Source of the DNA: Coriaria nepalensis
Lineage: Eukaryota; Streptophyta; Magnoliopsida; Cucurbitales; Coriariaceae
Reading direction: 5' to 3'
Assembly (NCBI GenBank): GCA_027186245.1
Contig: CP114483.1
Location: 4,102,001-4,166,000 of the forward strand
Length of the DNA stretch: 64,000 bases
The notes under the pieces were generated by a model. That model was not told the DNA's origin. It worked only from the letters and a program-made list of their open reading frames with translations, and searched no databases. Shown here piece by piece: positions 9,471 to 26,841 of this stretch. Position 1 is the stretch's first letter. The number at the start of each line of letters is the position of its first letter. The position numbers and the translations under genes are program-made.

Positions 9471-11952
9471 ATGTCCTCTAACATGTCACTGACCGTTTCC
9501 CCCTTCCTCTCCGTTCAAAATTCGGACAGAACCACCGCCCCCGAAAACATCACATCCTCTACAGAACCACAAGGTCCGAACCCGAATTCGACCCGAACTT
9601 CCACCCTCCTCCACATCTCTTTCAATCAGGACAAGTCGTGCTTTGCTATCGGCACTGATAATGGCTTCCGTATCTACAGCTGCGATCCCTTCCGAGAAAT
9701 CCTCCGCCCAGACGTCGCTCTAGGAGGAATCGGACAGGTTCAATTGCTCTTCCGGTCAACTATCTTAGCCCTAGTCGGAGGCGGGTCGGAGCCCCATTAT
9801 TCACCCTACAAGGTAATGATTTGGGATAACCATAGACTCGGATGTATTTGCGAGCTTTCTTTTAGGTCAATTGTTAAAGGAGTTAGACTAAGAAGGGACA
9901 GAATTGTTGTGGTTTTGGTTCAAAAGGTTTCTGTGTACAATTTCGTGGACTTGAAACTGTTGGATCAAATTGAAACGATTGAGAATCCAAAGGGGCTGTG
10001 TGAAATTTCTCAAAGTTCGAATGTGAATTATGTGCTGGTTTGTCCGGGGATTCAGAAGGGTCAAGTTCGGGTTGAACATTATGGGCCGAAACGGACAAAG
10101 TTCATCATGGCCCATGATTCTAGTCTTGCCTGCTTTGCTCTCACACCTGATGGGAGAGTCTTAGCCACGGCTAGTGGTAAGGGGACTTTGGTTAGAGTTT
10201 TCAATGCCTTGGATGGTTCATTGCTTCAAGAGGTAAATTTGTATCTCTATGTTTTTTCTTGTGTCATTTATTTACATGCTTTTACATTGTATATTGGCAT
10301 AGATACCATGAAATAATGACTTGCGTCTTAAAATATGCATTCTCTTAAGTACATTGCTTGATTAAAAGTGCTTAATCATGCAATGAATTGGATTTTGTGT
10401 TGTGATGATAAGGAAATTTGATGAGGGTTAATTACTAATTAGTTCTTGTAGGATAAGCCTCAAGTATGGCCTATATCTGCAAATGGACATTGTGAATGGT
10501 AATTTTTGGCTTAAACTTGCATAAAATCTGTGATTGAAGTGCTTAATGTTGTGGGAAATTTGGATTGTTAGGGATTAGGAAGATCAAAGCCAATAAGTAA
10601 AAGCCTTAACCCATTTGAATGAAAACAAACAATTGTCTCTAATTTCTGAGTAGTTTCAAAATATGTTATGTAATCCGTTTCACTGGAACTATGTTTAGGT
10701 AAGGAGAGGCTCAGGTAGAGCAGAAATCTACAGTCTTGCCTTCTCTTCAACTGCACAATGGCTAGCTGTTTCAAGTGACAAGGGAACCGTTCATATCTTC
10801 AGCCTTAAAGACGAAACAGTATCATTTGAAAATGAAAAGCTGCCTTCCAACTCCGGACCATATGCTTCTAATGTTTCAGCCCTCTCATCATTTTCGGTCA
10901 TCAAAGGTACGCTTATATACCATACTATCGTGCCGCAGATTGAATGATATCAGGAACTGTTATTGGAACCTGAAATATATATTGGAAGCCTTCTTATGAT
11001 TGTTGCCTCGTATTTTGTAGGAAGGAACATTTTGGTTCATGGGTAGGATCCTAAACCAATAAAAAATAAAAATAAAATATCCAGACTATGATGATAGGCT
11101 AGCATTTTACTTTTTTTAATCATTATGGGGAAGAAATATGTGACTTAGTGGCTTTTGTATTCCTCCTTAGTTATATTTAACACCAGCACTAAGATCTAAT
11201 ATCACGATATGCTCTCTCAGAATGAATTGTCCCTAAAACTTGAAAGACTGTTCTAACCAAAAGTTTCTAGTAGTGATTCACTGATTTTGGTATCAAAGCT
11301 CTAACCATGCTTAATATTGTGTGAATCAACCTAAATAATTTATTTGCTCATTTGGGGTGTGTAAATTTTCAGGTGTGCTGCCTAGATATTTCAGTTCGGA
11401 GTGGTCAATGGCTCAAATTCACTTGCAAGAAGGTCTAGAGTATCATGTTGCCTTTGGTCACAAAAAGAACACTATTATTATTCTCGGTGTAGATGGAAGG
11501 TATTACATGTTCCTATCAATCTTTTTCCTTCATCTCGGTTTACAATACAGTTGAAAATGGATTTGAGTTAGATTTTGTGGAGTCTAAAGCGTATTTTAGT
11601 ACAATTATGTTGGTCTGAATTGAATTTTTTGAGGTCAGACTGAAACTTTGAAATAAATTGGAATTTGAAATCTCGACTCATATAAAGATGGGGCAAATTG
11701 CCGTAGAAATTCTTTTAAGCTGCACCTTTTTATTAGCCTGTTTATAAATGTGTTGTAACTAGGTTGGTCTTGTCTATCTTAGAAATAAGAACTAAAAGAG
11801 GTCGGATAAGATGATCTTTCCAGGCATTAACATCATGGTTTGAAATTTCTGGATGCAGCTTTTATCGATGTGAATTTGACCCAGTTAAAGGTGGAGAGAT
11901 GACTAAACTTGAATCTCATAATTTCTTGGACCCAGAAGAAAATACCATGTAA
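9471..11952 (+). CDS. ATG18: Autophagy protein 18 (WIPI/PROPPIN, WD-repeat)
   Basis: Four exons (9471-10232, 10699-10906, 11373-11499, 11859-11952) give 396 aa with all junctions in frame. The N-terminus starts [12 protein letters not shown]; a second in-frame ATG lies at 9483. WD-like blades include [24 protein letters not shown] and [20 protein letters not shown]. The PROPPIN phosphoinositide-binding motif reads VRRG (255-258), created across the exon 1/2 junction, then [12 protein letters not shown] and [14 protein letters not shown], as in plant ATG18a-type proteins. ATG18 binds PI3P and acts with ATG2 to expand the phagophore. The last exon ([15 protein letters not shown]) completes the seventh blade. 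Length is usual for ATG18a/c/d/e and excludes the long BCAS3-type ATG18f-h. Subtype not resolved. Confidence 0.92.
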
Positions 11953-12248
11953 CAAGTTTTTTTTTTTTTTGGTTTCTGAAATGTATATAATAATAAATAT
12001 TGGGTGTAGTAGTGTTATTAGTTCTATTTCTTGAGCTTGTAAGGAAATTTATCGGCATTTTTTTTCTTCTTTTCAACAGAATAAGATAAATTATTATAAA
12101 TAATTAAATATTGATATATGATGTGATAATATGAAACCAATCTATTGGGGATCTGTCTATCATTAACACGATTTACTCAAAGAAATTATCATAATTTCTC
12201 ATAATAGTATCTCTAGATACCAAAAAAAAAAAAAAAGAAAAATGAAGT
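11953..12248. other. Convergent 3' ends of ATG18 (+) and DEG14 (-)
   Basis: Short tail-to-tail spacer that must hold both 3' UTRs. It contains a T run just after the ATG18 stop (11957-11970) and an A run at about 12220-12240. The two transcripts may overlap. Confidence 0.5.
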
Positions 12249-13064
12249 TTATAATTCCGGATTGCTTTCCTCTGGAGTAACAGTCAAAGTGGAGGAGCTG
12301 TCTTCTGATCTTTTAACAACTACCTTCAAGGGTTGTCCTATTCTGTCTTCCATTATCTCAACAATCTGCCAGATAACAAATATACAGCCAAGTTACGCAT
12401 TGTAATGCAGTATTAGATAGATTCAAATAGGTAACTTGAGATTTCAGTTTCAAAAAATAATAAATCCAAATAAACAATTATAAATAACGTTTGCCATTAC
12501 CTCTTTGATGCTTTTAACGGGCTTTCCATCAAATTCAACGACAATGTCGCCTGGGCGGAACCCGGCACGACTGCCAGGGGACCCAGGGGTTACCTAGTTA
12601 AATACCAAGGGAAAAAGAACCAAAATTTTAGCAAGAAAAAATGTATATTTAGATTCAGCTTCTTTTGTTGGGTGGGGGTGGAAGATAACATACCATAGGA
12701 ACAAGAACACCCTTAGTGACATTAGGAAAAGTGTTGTCTCTTTCTTTAAGCTGAGCAATAATCATATCATTGAGATCGAGCATTTTCAATCCAAGCCAAG
12801 GTCGAATAACTCTCCTGCCAGATGATTCTTATGACAAATTTGAGCATAAGATGCATTTGTTTCATGGGAAAAAAAAGATGAGAATGTACCCTCTTTTATT
12901 GAACTGTTCTATGATTTTAGCGACCGAATCAATTGGCACAGCAAAACTCAACCCATCAGCAGCTTGAACTTTCATGAAATTAACACCAACAACTTCTCCA
13001 TCTACATTAACAAGTGGGCCCCCAGAATTTCCCTATACCTCCATCTCAAACACAATAAGAAATG

Positions 13065-13116
<52 letters not shown>

Positions 13117-14652
13117 GCATTGATAGCACAATCTGTTTGTAAATATTCTCTCCTCATTCCCCCAATACCCAAATCACTACTTGTTCGATCAACACAGCTA
13201 AAACCAACATAAGACAATGGTAAAATAAATCGTAGTTTGAACTGATAAACTCCATTTCAAATAAAAGACGTAAATTGGGTAATGCTTTTGAATTAATTTA
13301 CTACCTTACAATTCCAGCTGTGACTGTATTTTGAAGGGAAAGTGGACAACCCATAGCTATAACCCACTCTCCAGGCCGAAGCTTCTTTGAAGAACCGAGT
13401 TTTGCAGTCGGGAGAGGGCTTTTCGAATTGATTTTCACTATAGCAATATCCGATTGAATATCAGCATTTAACACTGTACCTTCAAATGTCCTACCATCTT
13501 GCAAAGTTACCTCAATCTGTCTCCAATTATTTCACATATTTCAAGGATAGAAAAAAGAGAGATTTGAACTTAGAAACAACGATTCCATCACATGTCAAGA
13601 CAAGACATCAAATAGATTCAAACAAAAGTTTGAAGACCAAAACTAAAGTTTCAAGCTCTAAATAAAAATGCTAACCTTCCCTTTTGAGGCAGCTCTCATT
13701 CCATGAAAATCGATCACAACATGAGCACATGTTAGAATTGTACCATCTTTATCGATTATAGTTCCAGATCCAACTCCTCTTCCAGTGGCAATTCCATAAA
13801 AATCTACACATCGACAGAACCCTTTATTTTTTTTTGTTTTCAATTTTCCTAAAGATCAATAAACAAAAAAGAAGAGTTTTGAAATTTATACCCTGAACGA
13901 CAGATAGATTGACAACTGCAGGGCCCACACTGGCGGCTGCATTAGCAATCGCATCTCTTCCTAAACATCGAGGACATGGTTTTTGACCATCTTCCTTTTC
14001 GTTTTCTGATGGTGGAATAGGTCCTACTACTCTAGCAGAAAAGAATGGAAGGCCTACAATTTTTCCAATCTCACATGAAGAAAAATGGAAGCGACAAAAA
14101 GCACAGGTTGAATTCTGAAAGGGATAATTATTTGAGATAACTTAGTTAGGAATTATGACAGACCAAATTGCCATTGATTTGTTGATAGAAATGAAGGGCG
14201 AGAAACCCTCAAGTCTTGTGTAATCTGCCATGGAATTTTCACGGCAATCTTTGTTTCTGTAAGAAAATCATTAAGAGGTATAAGATTTTCATGAACACTC
14301 AATGAACTCTGCACTATTGCATTAAAAAATAAACATAGGAAAAAAGAATTGGGCCAAGAAATCACCCGCGCTTATAAGTTTCCCTCCGTTTCCTCAACAT
14401 CCAAACAGAGGGACAAAAAAAACAAAAATTCAGAAAAGTATCGAGTGCTTAACTGGAATCTGTGTTGCTGATGGCATAATAAAGACCCGATCCAGCAGTA
14501 GCAACAGCTACAATCCGGATTAGATTACTCGAACTCGACAGCTTTCTCTGTCGCAAATTTGATTTACACAAATTTATGTTACGCAAAAACTGATAACCCA
14601 AATGCGAGTTTTGATGAGACTGCGATTAAAAGAGTACCAGAGAATGGATCAT
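12249..14652 (-). CDS. DEG14: Protease Do-like 14 (HtrA/DegP serine protease with PDZ)
   Basis: Eleven exons on the minus strand: 14638-14652, 14454-14547, 14164-14256, 13892-14053, 13676-13803, 13305-13516, 13116-13197, 12890-13032, 12694-12814, 12501-12593, 12249-12365. They total 1260 nt and 419 aa with every phase matching. The catalytic triad is visible: His149 (TCAHVV), Asp187 (QSDIAIVKI), Ser265 (GNSGGP). One PDZ domain follows (about 310-405; [19 protein letters not shown]). A hydrophobic Ala/Val/Gly stretch near residues 18-29 resembles a mitochondrial or membrane leader; mammalian HtrA2 is comparable. Exon 1 is only 15 nt (MIHSL); it is inferred because the following frame has no other ATG. 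The exon 3/4 junction uses acceptor TGTAG/GCC, chosen because it preserves the frame and the [14 protein letters not shown] segment; a stronger-looking acceptor at 14115 breaks the frame. The PDZ end and protease core are certain, the N-terminus less so. Confidence 0.9.
13071..13110 (+). repeat. (GA)20 microsatellite filling DEG14 intron 7
   Basis: Pure GA/TC repeat of 40 bases. On the sense strand it is (TC)20 beginning within a few bases of the GTAAGT donor of an 83-bp intron, so it makes up about half the intron. Confidence 0.95.
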
Positions 14653-14664
14653 GGCGTTCTGGCG

Positions 14665-14694
14665 TTATGATTCAGAAATCAGAAAACCCTGCAT
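14665..14694 (-). promoter_or_regulatory. Short uORF before DEG14
   Basis: An ATG at 14694 opens a nine-residue ORF (MQGFLISES) that stops 12 nt before the proposed DEG14 start. It could dampen translation if included in the transcript. Confidence 0.4.
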
Positions 14695-15095
14695 AAACCC
14701 CTCTCCCTCTTCATCCAAGTTTGGGCTTTTGTTGAAAAATTGTTGTAAGGAATGTTCCAGTAGATTCTATTATATAATAACATTTTCCCAACTGATCGCT
14801 AAAAAAATTAAAAAATAGAAAACATAAATATATTAACCGACGGGAGTTCCGGTTCCGACTTACCGTTTTTTATCCGATTCAGACCGTTCCGGATAAAATA
14901 TTAGAAAAAAATATTTATATGTATGTATATGAGACTAGAAAATTACGAAAAAATCATTAAACGATTCAACAAATTTGAGTTTACACTTAAAAATTCCCTT
15001 CATAAGTTTTCCTAGAAATTTTTTGCATTGTCAAGAAAGTCTTCCAATTATTCCTTAACCTCCGCCTGTGCCCATCAGAAGCAATGGCAAGACTA
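14695..15095. other. Spacer between DEG14 and the small TM gene
   Basis: Contains the DEG14 promoter (minus) and the 3' UTR of the next minus gene. A patch at 14840-14895 is rich in CCGGTTCCG and TCCGGATAAAA words resembling the GATC/CGG-rich patches found elsewhere in the window. Nothing else recognised. Confidence 0.5.
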
Positions 15096-15443
15096 TCAAC
15101 CTGAGTCCTGACCATGAAAAAAGCTATTACTATTGATCTTAATCTGCAACCTTCTCAGATCAACAACAAACTCCAAAGCTTCATTCATGGTTGCTCTAGC
15201 ACGTTCCAGAGCCTGCACAAGTTCTGCGTTGGTCAAGTAATAGGAGCTCATCTGACTTAGAATCCGATCATGCCGGTTGTGAAACCTTTCTGCCGTTTCT
15301 TCAGCTTGCTTCAATGCTTCATTAATGATTCTTAATTCCTCTGTTATAATCTGTTGCCTTTGCCTTCGCTTGATATGTGGCAAACATAGGAAGAATGATG
15401 TAGAGAAACCAACTATGGCAAATACCATTCGTCCAAAGTCCAT
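15096..15443 (-). CDS. Small plant membrane protein, one TM plus coiled coil (unknown function)
   Basis: Single-exon ORF of 115 aa. Residues 1-22 (MDFGRMVFAIVGFSTSFFLC) form a likely signal-anchor or transmembrane segment, followed by a basic patch (HIKRRQRQQ) and a long amphipathic helix (about 33-105) with Glu/Ala/Leu heptads, ending in a polar tail. Small proteins of this layout occur widely in plants, usually annotated as hypothetical. The ORF lies 250 bp downstream of the SIM helicase stop on the same strand. The conserved-looking layout and uninterrupted frame support a real gene. No function can be assigned from sequence. Confidence 0.65.
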   Translation of the reverse strand: MDFGRMVFAIVGFSTSFFLCLPHIKRRQRQQIITEELRIINEALKQAEETAERFHNRHDRILSQMSSYYLTNAELVQALERARATMNEALEFVVDLRRLQIKINSNSFFHGQDSG

Positions 15444-15693
15444 TTTTAGGAAGAAAAGGAAAGAACAAATGCATAAATGTGGTAGTTATTATAGTTTCCT
15501 TGCTTTGTTTAAGTGGAAAATACTTGAGCTTCCGGGTCTGCCAAAAGAAGATACTTCTGTTTTTCTTAATTGGAAAGGAATGGCGTCTTCTTTTGATACC
15601 TGAACATGATATCCTCTTCGAACCAGTTACCACCGTTGGCCATAGAAAAGGATTCAGTAATGGCTTCTCTTAGCAGTGAAGGACCTTGATATG

Positions 15694-21173
<5,480 letters not shown>

Positions 21174-22375
21174 TGCATGGATAGTTATCTAGAATAAACA
21201 AAATAAATCTACATCACATGCCAAAAATGTGCAAAAATTCCGACTTTCGGAAAACAAAAACCAGTTACTCAGCTACATTTCGAACGTTAAAGTAGAAATC
21301 ATAGATAGCCTTGTGTCATTGTTTCCTGCACTGGATTAATTAAATCACTCATTGAGGCACACAATCAATTGAAGATTAAGAAAAAAATAAAAATAAAAAA
21401 TTCCAAATTTCAGTTTTAACTATTCGCAAGCTTAATATCACCAATGTAAATGGTAACGAAAAATTTGCAGCAGACGTTAAGGGAAAGAGAAGGATGAGGA
21501 GGGAAGTTTTGCTCCGCTAGAAAACCTAAAAGCATAAAATCAAGAGATTTTCAGACCTCGGCCATTTCGATCGATTTTCAGAAACTAGACGGTTCAAATT
21601 GGTTTGATCTTTCCCAATTATCCTGGCCGGAACTTGTACGTAGCACTTGGATGGGGGTGCATGCATTGCATAAAGGTTTAGAACTCTTTTCTTATCTGAA
21701 TCTTAAGGACAGGACCCTACCATATTCTCGAACCCTCCGCCGAACTTAACCCTGCCTGCTCGCATTTCCTTTTGAAGGGGGCCAAAGAAATGTCTCCACC
21801 TGCTGCCAACAGTCTTTCTTCGGAATTCTACCGAACGAGTGTGATGAAGATTGCAGGAGAAAACAAAAAACCCTAGTAATGGCGAAAAGCTCTGAGACCA
21901 GAATACGGAGATTCGGAGAAGGCGGCAAATCTGGTTTCTCCCTACTCGCGCGAAAACTCTTTGGCCAAGAAAATAAAAATCGCGGCGAAAACTGGATTAG
22001 TAGACGTCGTCGTTTTATACTAACTTTAAACGTTCAATTAGATTAAAATTTTAAATAAATTTTTTAATAACTCACCAAAACAAAATCGTTGGCCATAAGA
22101 TTAAATAAATAAATAATTAATTAATTAATAAATAATTATTTTTTGAAAATAATTTCGTACTGATTAATTATAATTCTATTTTTAAAAAAATTATCTAACA
22201 AAAATTATTACTTAATAATTACATACTTTTATCTTATCTTAATATTTTCGTACGGATGATCCCACCCGAGTCATAATTTTATATGTGAATGGATCGGATC
22301 GGATCATGAACCATCTCTTATAGACGGATCGGATCAATCCTTCTCTAGATTCTACCAAAGTAAAAATCTAGATAA
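21174..22375. other. Divergent promoter region between SIM (-) and HIPP (+)
   Basis: About 1.35 kb between the two start codons. A GC-richer part (about 21480-22010) probably holds the SIM leader and promoter. An AT-rich part follows, then a patch of repeated GGATCGGATC words (22289-22336). No coding potential recognised; the 60-aa frame at 21746-21928 looks fortuitous. Confidence 0.5.
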
Positions 22376-22402
22376 CTCTCTCTCTCTCTCTCTCTCTCTC
22401 TC
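22376..22402 (+). repeat. (CT)n microsatellite in the HIPP promoter or leader
   Basis: 27 bases of pure CT about 125 bp before the HIPP ATG, a typical pyrimidine patch near plant transcription start sites. Confidence 0.9.
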
Positions 22403-22525
22403 CCTTTAAAAAGAGCTCCTTTTTGGTGTTTTGGCACATGACTTTACTTTAAATTGAAGTTTCCCATACATACTCTACGTGCTTGCATCTCTCTCTATCT
22501 CGCTCTCTCGTTTCTGCGCTCTCTC

Positions 22526-24048
22526 ATGGCAGCTACAGAATCCAAAACAGAGCCCCAAGAAGTAGAAGTAGCAGTAGAAAACCATCCAGTTCCAGAACCT
22601 CTAAACTACAAGGTAAAGACATGCTTCTCTTTTTCTTTTTTTTTTGAATTATAATCAAAATTCAATCTCTCTTTCGTTCTAACAACTTTTCCAAACTCTA
22701 ATAATATTTCACTTACTCTCTTCTGTGTGTTTAATTTTCCAGACATGGGAACTCAAGGTATCCGTTCACTGTGAAGCATGCAAGCGAAAAGTCAAAAAAA
22801 TCCTCCATAAAATCGAAGGTAAAATTATATCAAAAACAAACATTTCATTTTCAGCTCATAAAATTTTTAATCTTTTCATACTTTTTACAAAATCTACCTT
22901 CTACCCGTTATTTTTTCTTATGTCTTCTCATCTGGGTTTCCTTCATTTTCTTCTAATTCCAGCTCTTACTATTTTATTTCTTTATCTATTCTTCAGGGGT
23001 TTACGAAACAGAGATTGATTTAAAGCAACAGAAAGTGACCGTTAAAGGGGACGTAGAAGCAGATACTTTGATCAAGAGACTGATTAAAAAGACAGGAAAG
23101 CATGCGGAATTATGGCCTGAAAAGGCTGATAAGAAGGAGAAAAGGAAAGGCAAATCAAAGAACAAGGAAAAACAGAGTAACGACAATAACAACGATGAAG
23201 AAAACTCAGAAGAAAGCATCAATTGCGGTAATCAAGATAAAGAAGCACAAGCTCAAGAAGGTGATGATGGTGGTAGTACTTGTAGTAGCACCAATATCAA
23301 GGTTGTTGAAGTCGGTAGCGTTATCAAAGCCAATAACGAAGGTGGCGGCGGTGGTTTACCAATACATGTTAAAACCGCTGTCAGTGGAGTAGTTCAAGTA
23401 AAGGAGATAAAGCCTGAGGTGAGGCAGACCGCGACCTTACCGGCCGGCAACCAGACAGCGGCGGTTGACAAGAAGAGTGGTGAAGAGAATGAAGCCGGTG
23501 GAGAGAAAAGCAGTGGTAGTGGCAGCGGAAGTAAAAAGAAGAAAAAGAATGGGCATAAAGCGGGGAATCAGAATAATATTGCTGATAATGTTCAAAATTG
23601 TGAACCGCACGCTTCTAATGATGCTCCGCCTCCGGCGGACCGTGGATCAGCACCAGCACCAGCACCGAGCCACGTCCCAAACCATGAAAATGGGCCTTAT
23701 TATCAACATGGGACAGGCCCGATAGCACCACCCAATCAGAGCACTCCACGTTACCACCCCTCAGGGTATCAGTACCCTCCAACTCAATTTTACGCGGCCC
23801 CCCCAGTTTATGCTGTGAGTCACAATACTACTCACCCGAGTGGGACCTACGCTGCAGCTTATAGTGCCTTGCCACCGCAGAATTCTTACGCTTACGTGCA
23901 TCCGGGTGTAGGGAATTGGATGGACCAGCAGCAATATCAACGGTATGATCTTGATTATGAGTCATCATCTTCTTATGCATCATCACGACCGTCTGATTCT
24001 TTTGAGTTGTTCAGTGATGAAAACCCCAATGGATGCTCAATTATGTGA
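22526..24048 (+). CDS. HIPP: Heavy metal-associated isoprenylated plant protein (HIPP)
   Basis: Three exons (22526-22612, 22743-22818, 22997-24048) give 404 aa. One HMA domain at about 30-95: TWELKVSVHCEACKRKV, with metal-binding Cys39 and Cys42 (CxxC), then the beta-strand VYETEIDLKQQKVTVKG. The rest is low complexity: Lys/Glu/Asn-rich, a poly-Lys patch (SKKKKKNGH), then a Pro/Tyr-rich region (YQYPPTQFYAAPPVYA). The last four residues, CSIM, form a CaaX box for farnesylation. HMA plus CaaX defines the plant-only HIPP family of metallochaperone-like proteins, often membrane-attached or nuclear. ATG 22526 is chosen over the in-frame 22454 because it begins MAATESKTEP directly before the domain, whereas the upstream extension is hydrophobic and lies in the CT-rich leader. 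HIPP number not resolved. Confidence 0.92.
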
Positions 24049-25160
24049 CCAAGTAAATTACCTTTTTGTGCAAAATGGACCCAAAAAAAAAAAAGCTTGT
24101 ATAACTTGTATGAGTATTATTACCAATGGGTGAAGGGTAATTTTGTAGCTTCATGTAGATATACGTGAAATTTTACACTAGTTTAGTTTAGGGTTAAAAA
24201 ACAATAGGGTTATGGGGTTAAAAGGCGGTTTCCACTCTTTGTTATTGGTGTTTGTGCATTAGCTTTGTCTAGTACTTTGTTTCTTTTAACGTAGGCGAGT
24301 CACTTTCTCTCTCCTACTTTCTCTGTCTTTGATGGCTTTTCTCTGTCTTCGAGGAGATGGGTGAAAGTGAACTTTAGTTAGGGTTTATTGGGAGGTGGTG
24401 AATGACGTGTACTAGGGTTTTTCCTATTTTATTTTTGGTGGGGCTCTAGAAAACTCAATTTAATCAAAGCCCAACTAGATTGATTGTGATTTTGACCTAT
24501 CAGAAACTTGGCAAGGTACAACAAAAGCAAGTTTTGTTTGACACGTGGGGTTGTTTTATTGGTTGGAGACCTCTTCAAAAGATTTCCTATTGTAAAGAGG
24601 GGGAGGGTGGGGTTCTTTTGATTGTGAAATCAGATGGGTTTTGTTTAAAGAGAAAAATTCTTTGTATGCACTGTATCTTATCTATTGTTTATATGTTATT
24701 TTCATATACCTAATGTTAGTTACACCAAATATTATATGCTTGGCTTAATAGATTACTAATTCTTTCTTTGCTTCTTGGTGAAGCTTTTTTTTTTGACACT
24801 TTTTCTTTCTCAATCGGCTTGGATCACTTTTCCTTTTCGTTTTTTGTTTGTTTGTTTTTTTGGGTCCAACTTTCATTTACAATCAATCTCTAGAAAGCTC
24901 TTTTTTTTGGGGGGTGGGGGGGTTTGATTCTTTTCTCATCTCTCTTGACTACTTGAAAATGAAAGTTATTTTCTTTTTTGGCATTCCAATTATTCTTATC
25001 ATTAGGAATACTTATTGTTTGATTCTTACTCTTCATTAAAAAAAAAGTGACCTTTCATGTAGAAATCCACTCTTTTGTTTACCAAGAGGACAATCATATC
25101 TAGCAAAATTGGCTACATAATCTTAATACTATAGTCTTTTGAAGATCATAACAGATAATA
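24049..25160. other. HIPP 3' flank
   Basis: HIPP 3' UTR followed by T-rich intergenic DNA with several poly-T and GT-rich runs (for example 24900-24925). No gene seen; the 60-77 aa frames here have no recognisable domain. Confidence 0.5.
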
Positions 25161-25164
25161 TGTA

Positions 25165-25660
25165 AAAAGATTACAATTGAAGTTGAATTTGTTCTAATAT
25201 TAGAGATAATTAGTACATGAATCCGAACCTCGACATTCTTCTCTACCAGATTCACCACTTTTTTTGTTTTCACATATTGATCATTCTTTCTTTACTCAAA
25301 ACTCTGTTTCACTTCTGGTATGACCATCAGATTCCCAACTTATAACCACCATCATCCTCCAGGCACCTCCCATACCCGCCCATCTAATTCTTCCGGACTG
25401 AATCTCCAGCTTCCAACTTCTTATAAACCCTTTATTCCACATCAAACGATGAAATTTTGCGTAGGATGCTTATAGTGTATATCAATCTCCAGCAACCCCC
25501 CTCCGACCCACTTCAAATTCTTATAAATCCTTTCTTCCACAGCGAACCCTACAATCTGCTGATCCTGAGAACGACATCCAATTATAACCCCATCAACAGC
25601 ATAAACTGTTATTCTAAAGAACCATACATCTAGCTGTTCCAACGAGTTTCCCTACACATT
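25165..25660 (-). pseudogene. F-box/kelch gene remnant, copy A
   Basis: Decayed minus-strand fragment. At 25442-25642 it still reads VYAVDGVIIG, IVGFAVEERI and KNLKWVGGGL, which parallels YAVDGVPYG, IIGFDVEEKV and KEVKWVGTGL in the larger remnant at 27914-29104. Its downstream part (25265-25400) aligns by eye with 27030-27128 (CTTTGTTTCACTTC, ACCACCAT, GGCACCTCCCAT words). Low confidence on exact ends. Confidence 0.55.
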
Positions 25661-26840
25661 CTTTCTTGGATCGTACGCAAACACTAAGACAGTGTTACAT
25701 TACCAATGCAAAGTTGCAAGAACGCTACTTAAGTACGATTCATTGTGATAATTACCATCTGTTTATATAGTGATAATTAAATTTTGTTAGAGACGGTAAG
25801 ATATTTCAGAATTTTAATTTCTCTAATCTTCTTAAACTCACTACAATTATGTATAAAAAGAAAAATTATGTCGTACGTAAATCAACTAAACAAACCAAAG
25901 AGTTCTTAGCTCTTACTGCTCAACTATTTTATGGTAGTGAATGAAAATCAATCATGGAATGTTAATCAAAAGCTCTTTCTTATTTTAACATTAAATGATT
26001 GATTCTTTTAGGGATGGGGTTTTTCATATCGGGGATCGGGAATGGGTGTTTCCGGTCCTGGTCCTGTATCCCAATACCGATGTTGGGATCGGAAAAAAAA
26101 ATCCTTATTCCCGATTTGTTTCCATTTTATTCTCGGTATCTCGAGACCGGAAACACCCATTCTCAGTATGGGATCAGGATTTTCAGTAAATTTTCAAGTA
26201 ATTAATTAAAATAATAATAAAATTTAAGTTTATAATTCATATAATAATCATAATTTTAAAATATCACTAACAAAATAACAAATTATTAACAAAAATTTGT
26301 ATAAATCATTACTTATAATTATAAAATAAATTTTTAAATTTTAATTTATAAATTTGTTCGGGATATGGTCCCGTTCTCGTTCTGTATTCTAGCTAACGAT
26401 ATCGGGACGAGATCATTATTTTGATTCCCTTTAAGTTTAAGATACTTTTGACTTTCGTTAAATCTTTTTTTAAATATATTTTCATTTAAAGAAAATTAAT
26501 TTTAAATCAATTACATTTATTATTTCTTCTTTTTTTTCTCCCTCTCGATATTTAATACTACATTCCAATTATATTCAAGAAAAAAAAAAGAGTCATCCAA
26601 CCGATCCACCCGTTTTAGCTCCGGTCGGATTGGATCAGATTGAATCCGATCGCTACTTAACCCTACTTATTTCTATAATAATAGGTGACAAAATTTTATC
26701 GAATAGTGTAAAGTAATTAATTTTAAATATAATTTATATTAAAATTTTTCAACAAAATATATAATTCTTCCTTTCCCGTTTATTGCGAGGGTGTATAATA
26801 TATATACATTTGAATTATTTTTCGATAGATTAACTGATGA
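25660..26840. other. AT-rich intergenic DNA with a foldback patch
   Basis: No coding signal. Contains the 17-bp inverted repeat (26041-26057 with 26145-26161), a related CGGGA-rich patch at 26355-26415, and a GATCC/CGGTCGG-rich patch at 26590-26665. Confidence 0.5.
26041..26161. repeat. Perfect 17-bp inverted repeat (foldback)
   Basis: AATGGGTGTTTCCGGTC at 26041-26057 is exactly complementary to 26145-26161, with an 87-base spacer. The flanks, rich in GGGATCGGGA words, extend the pairing imperfectly. Could be a small foldback or MITE-like element; no target-site duplication identified. Confidence 0.6.
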
Positions 26841-26841
26841 G

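Noticed and set aside
14054..14114. Alternative DEG14 exon 4 start at 14114 (strong-looking acceptor CTTTCAG)
   Set aside because: It keeps the frame only if the previous exon uses a different frame or donor. The acceptor at 14053 preserves both phases and the expected protein continuity.
14638..14655. 18-bp sequence with GT...AG ends right after the proposed DEG14 start
   Set aside because: Far too short to be spliced; the 90-bp intron ending at 14548 was used instead.
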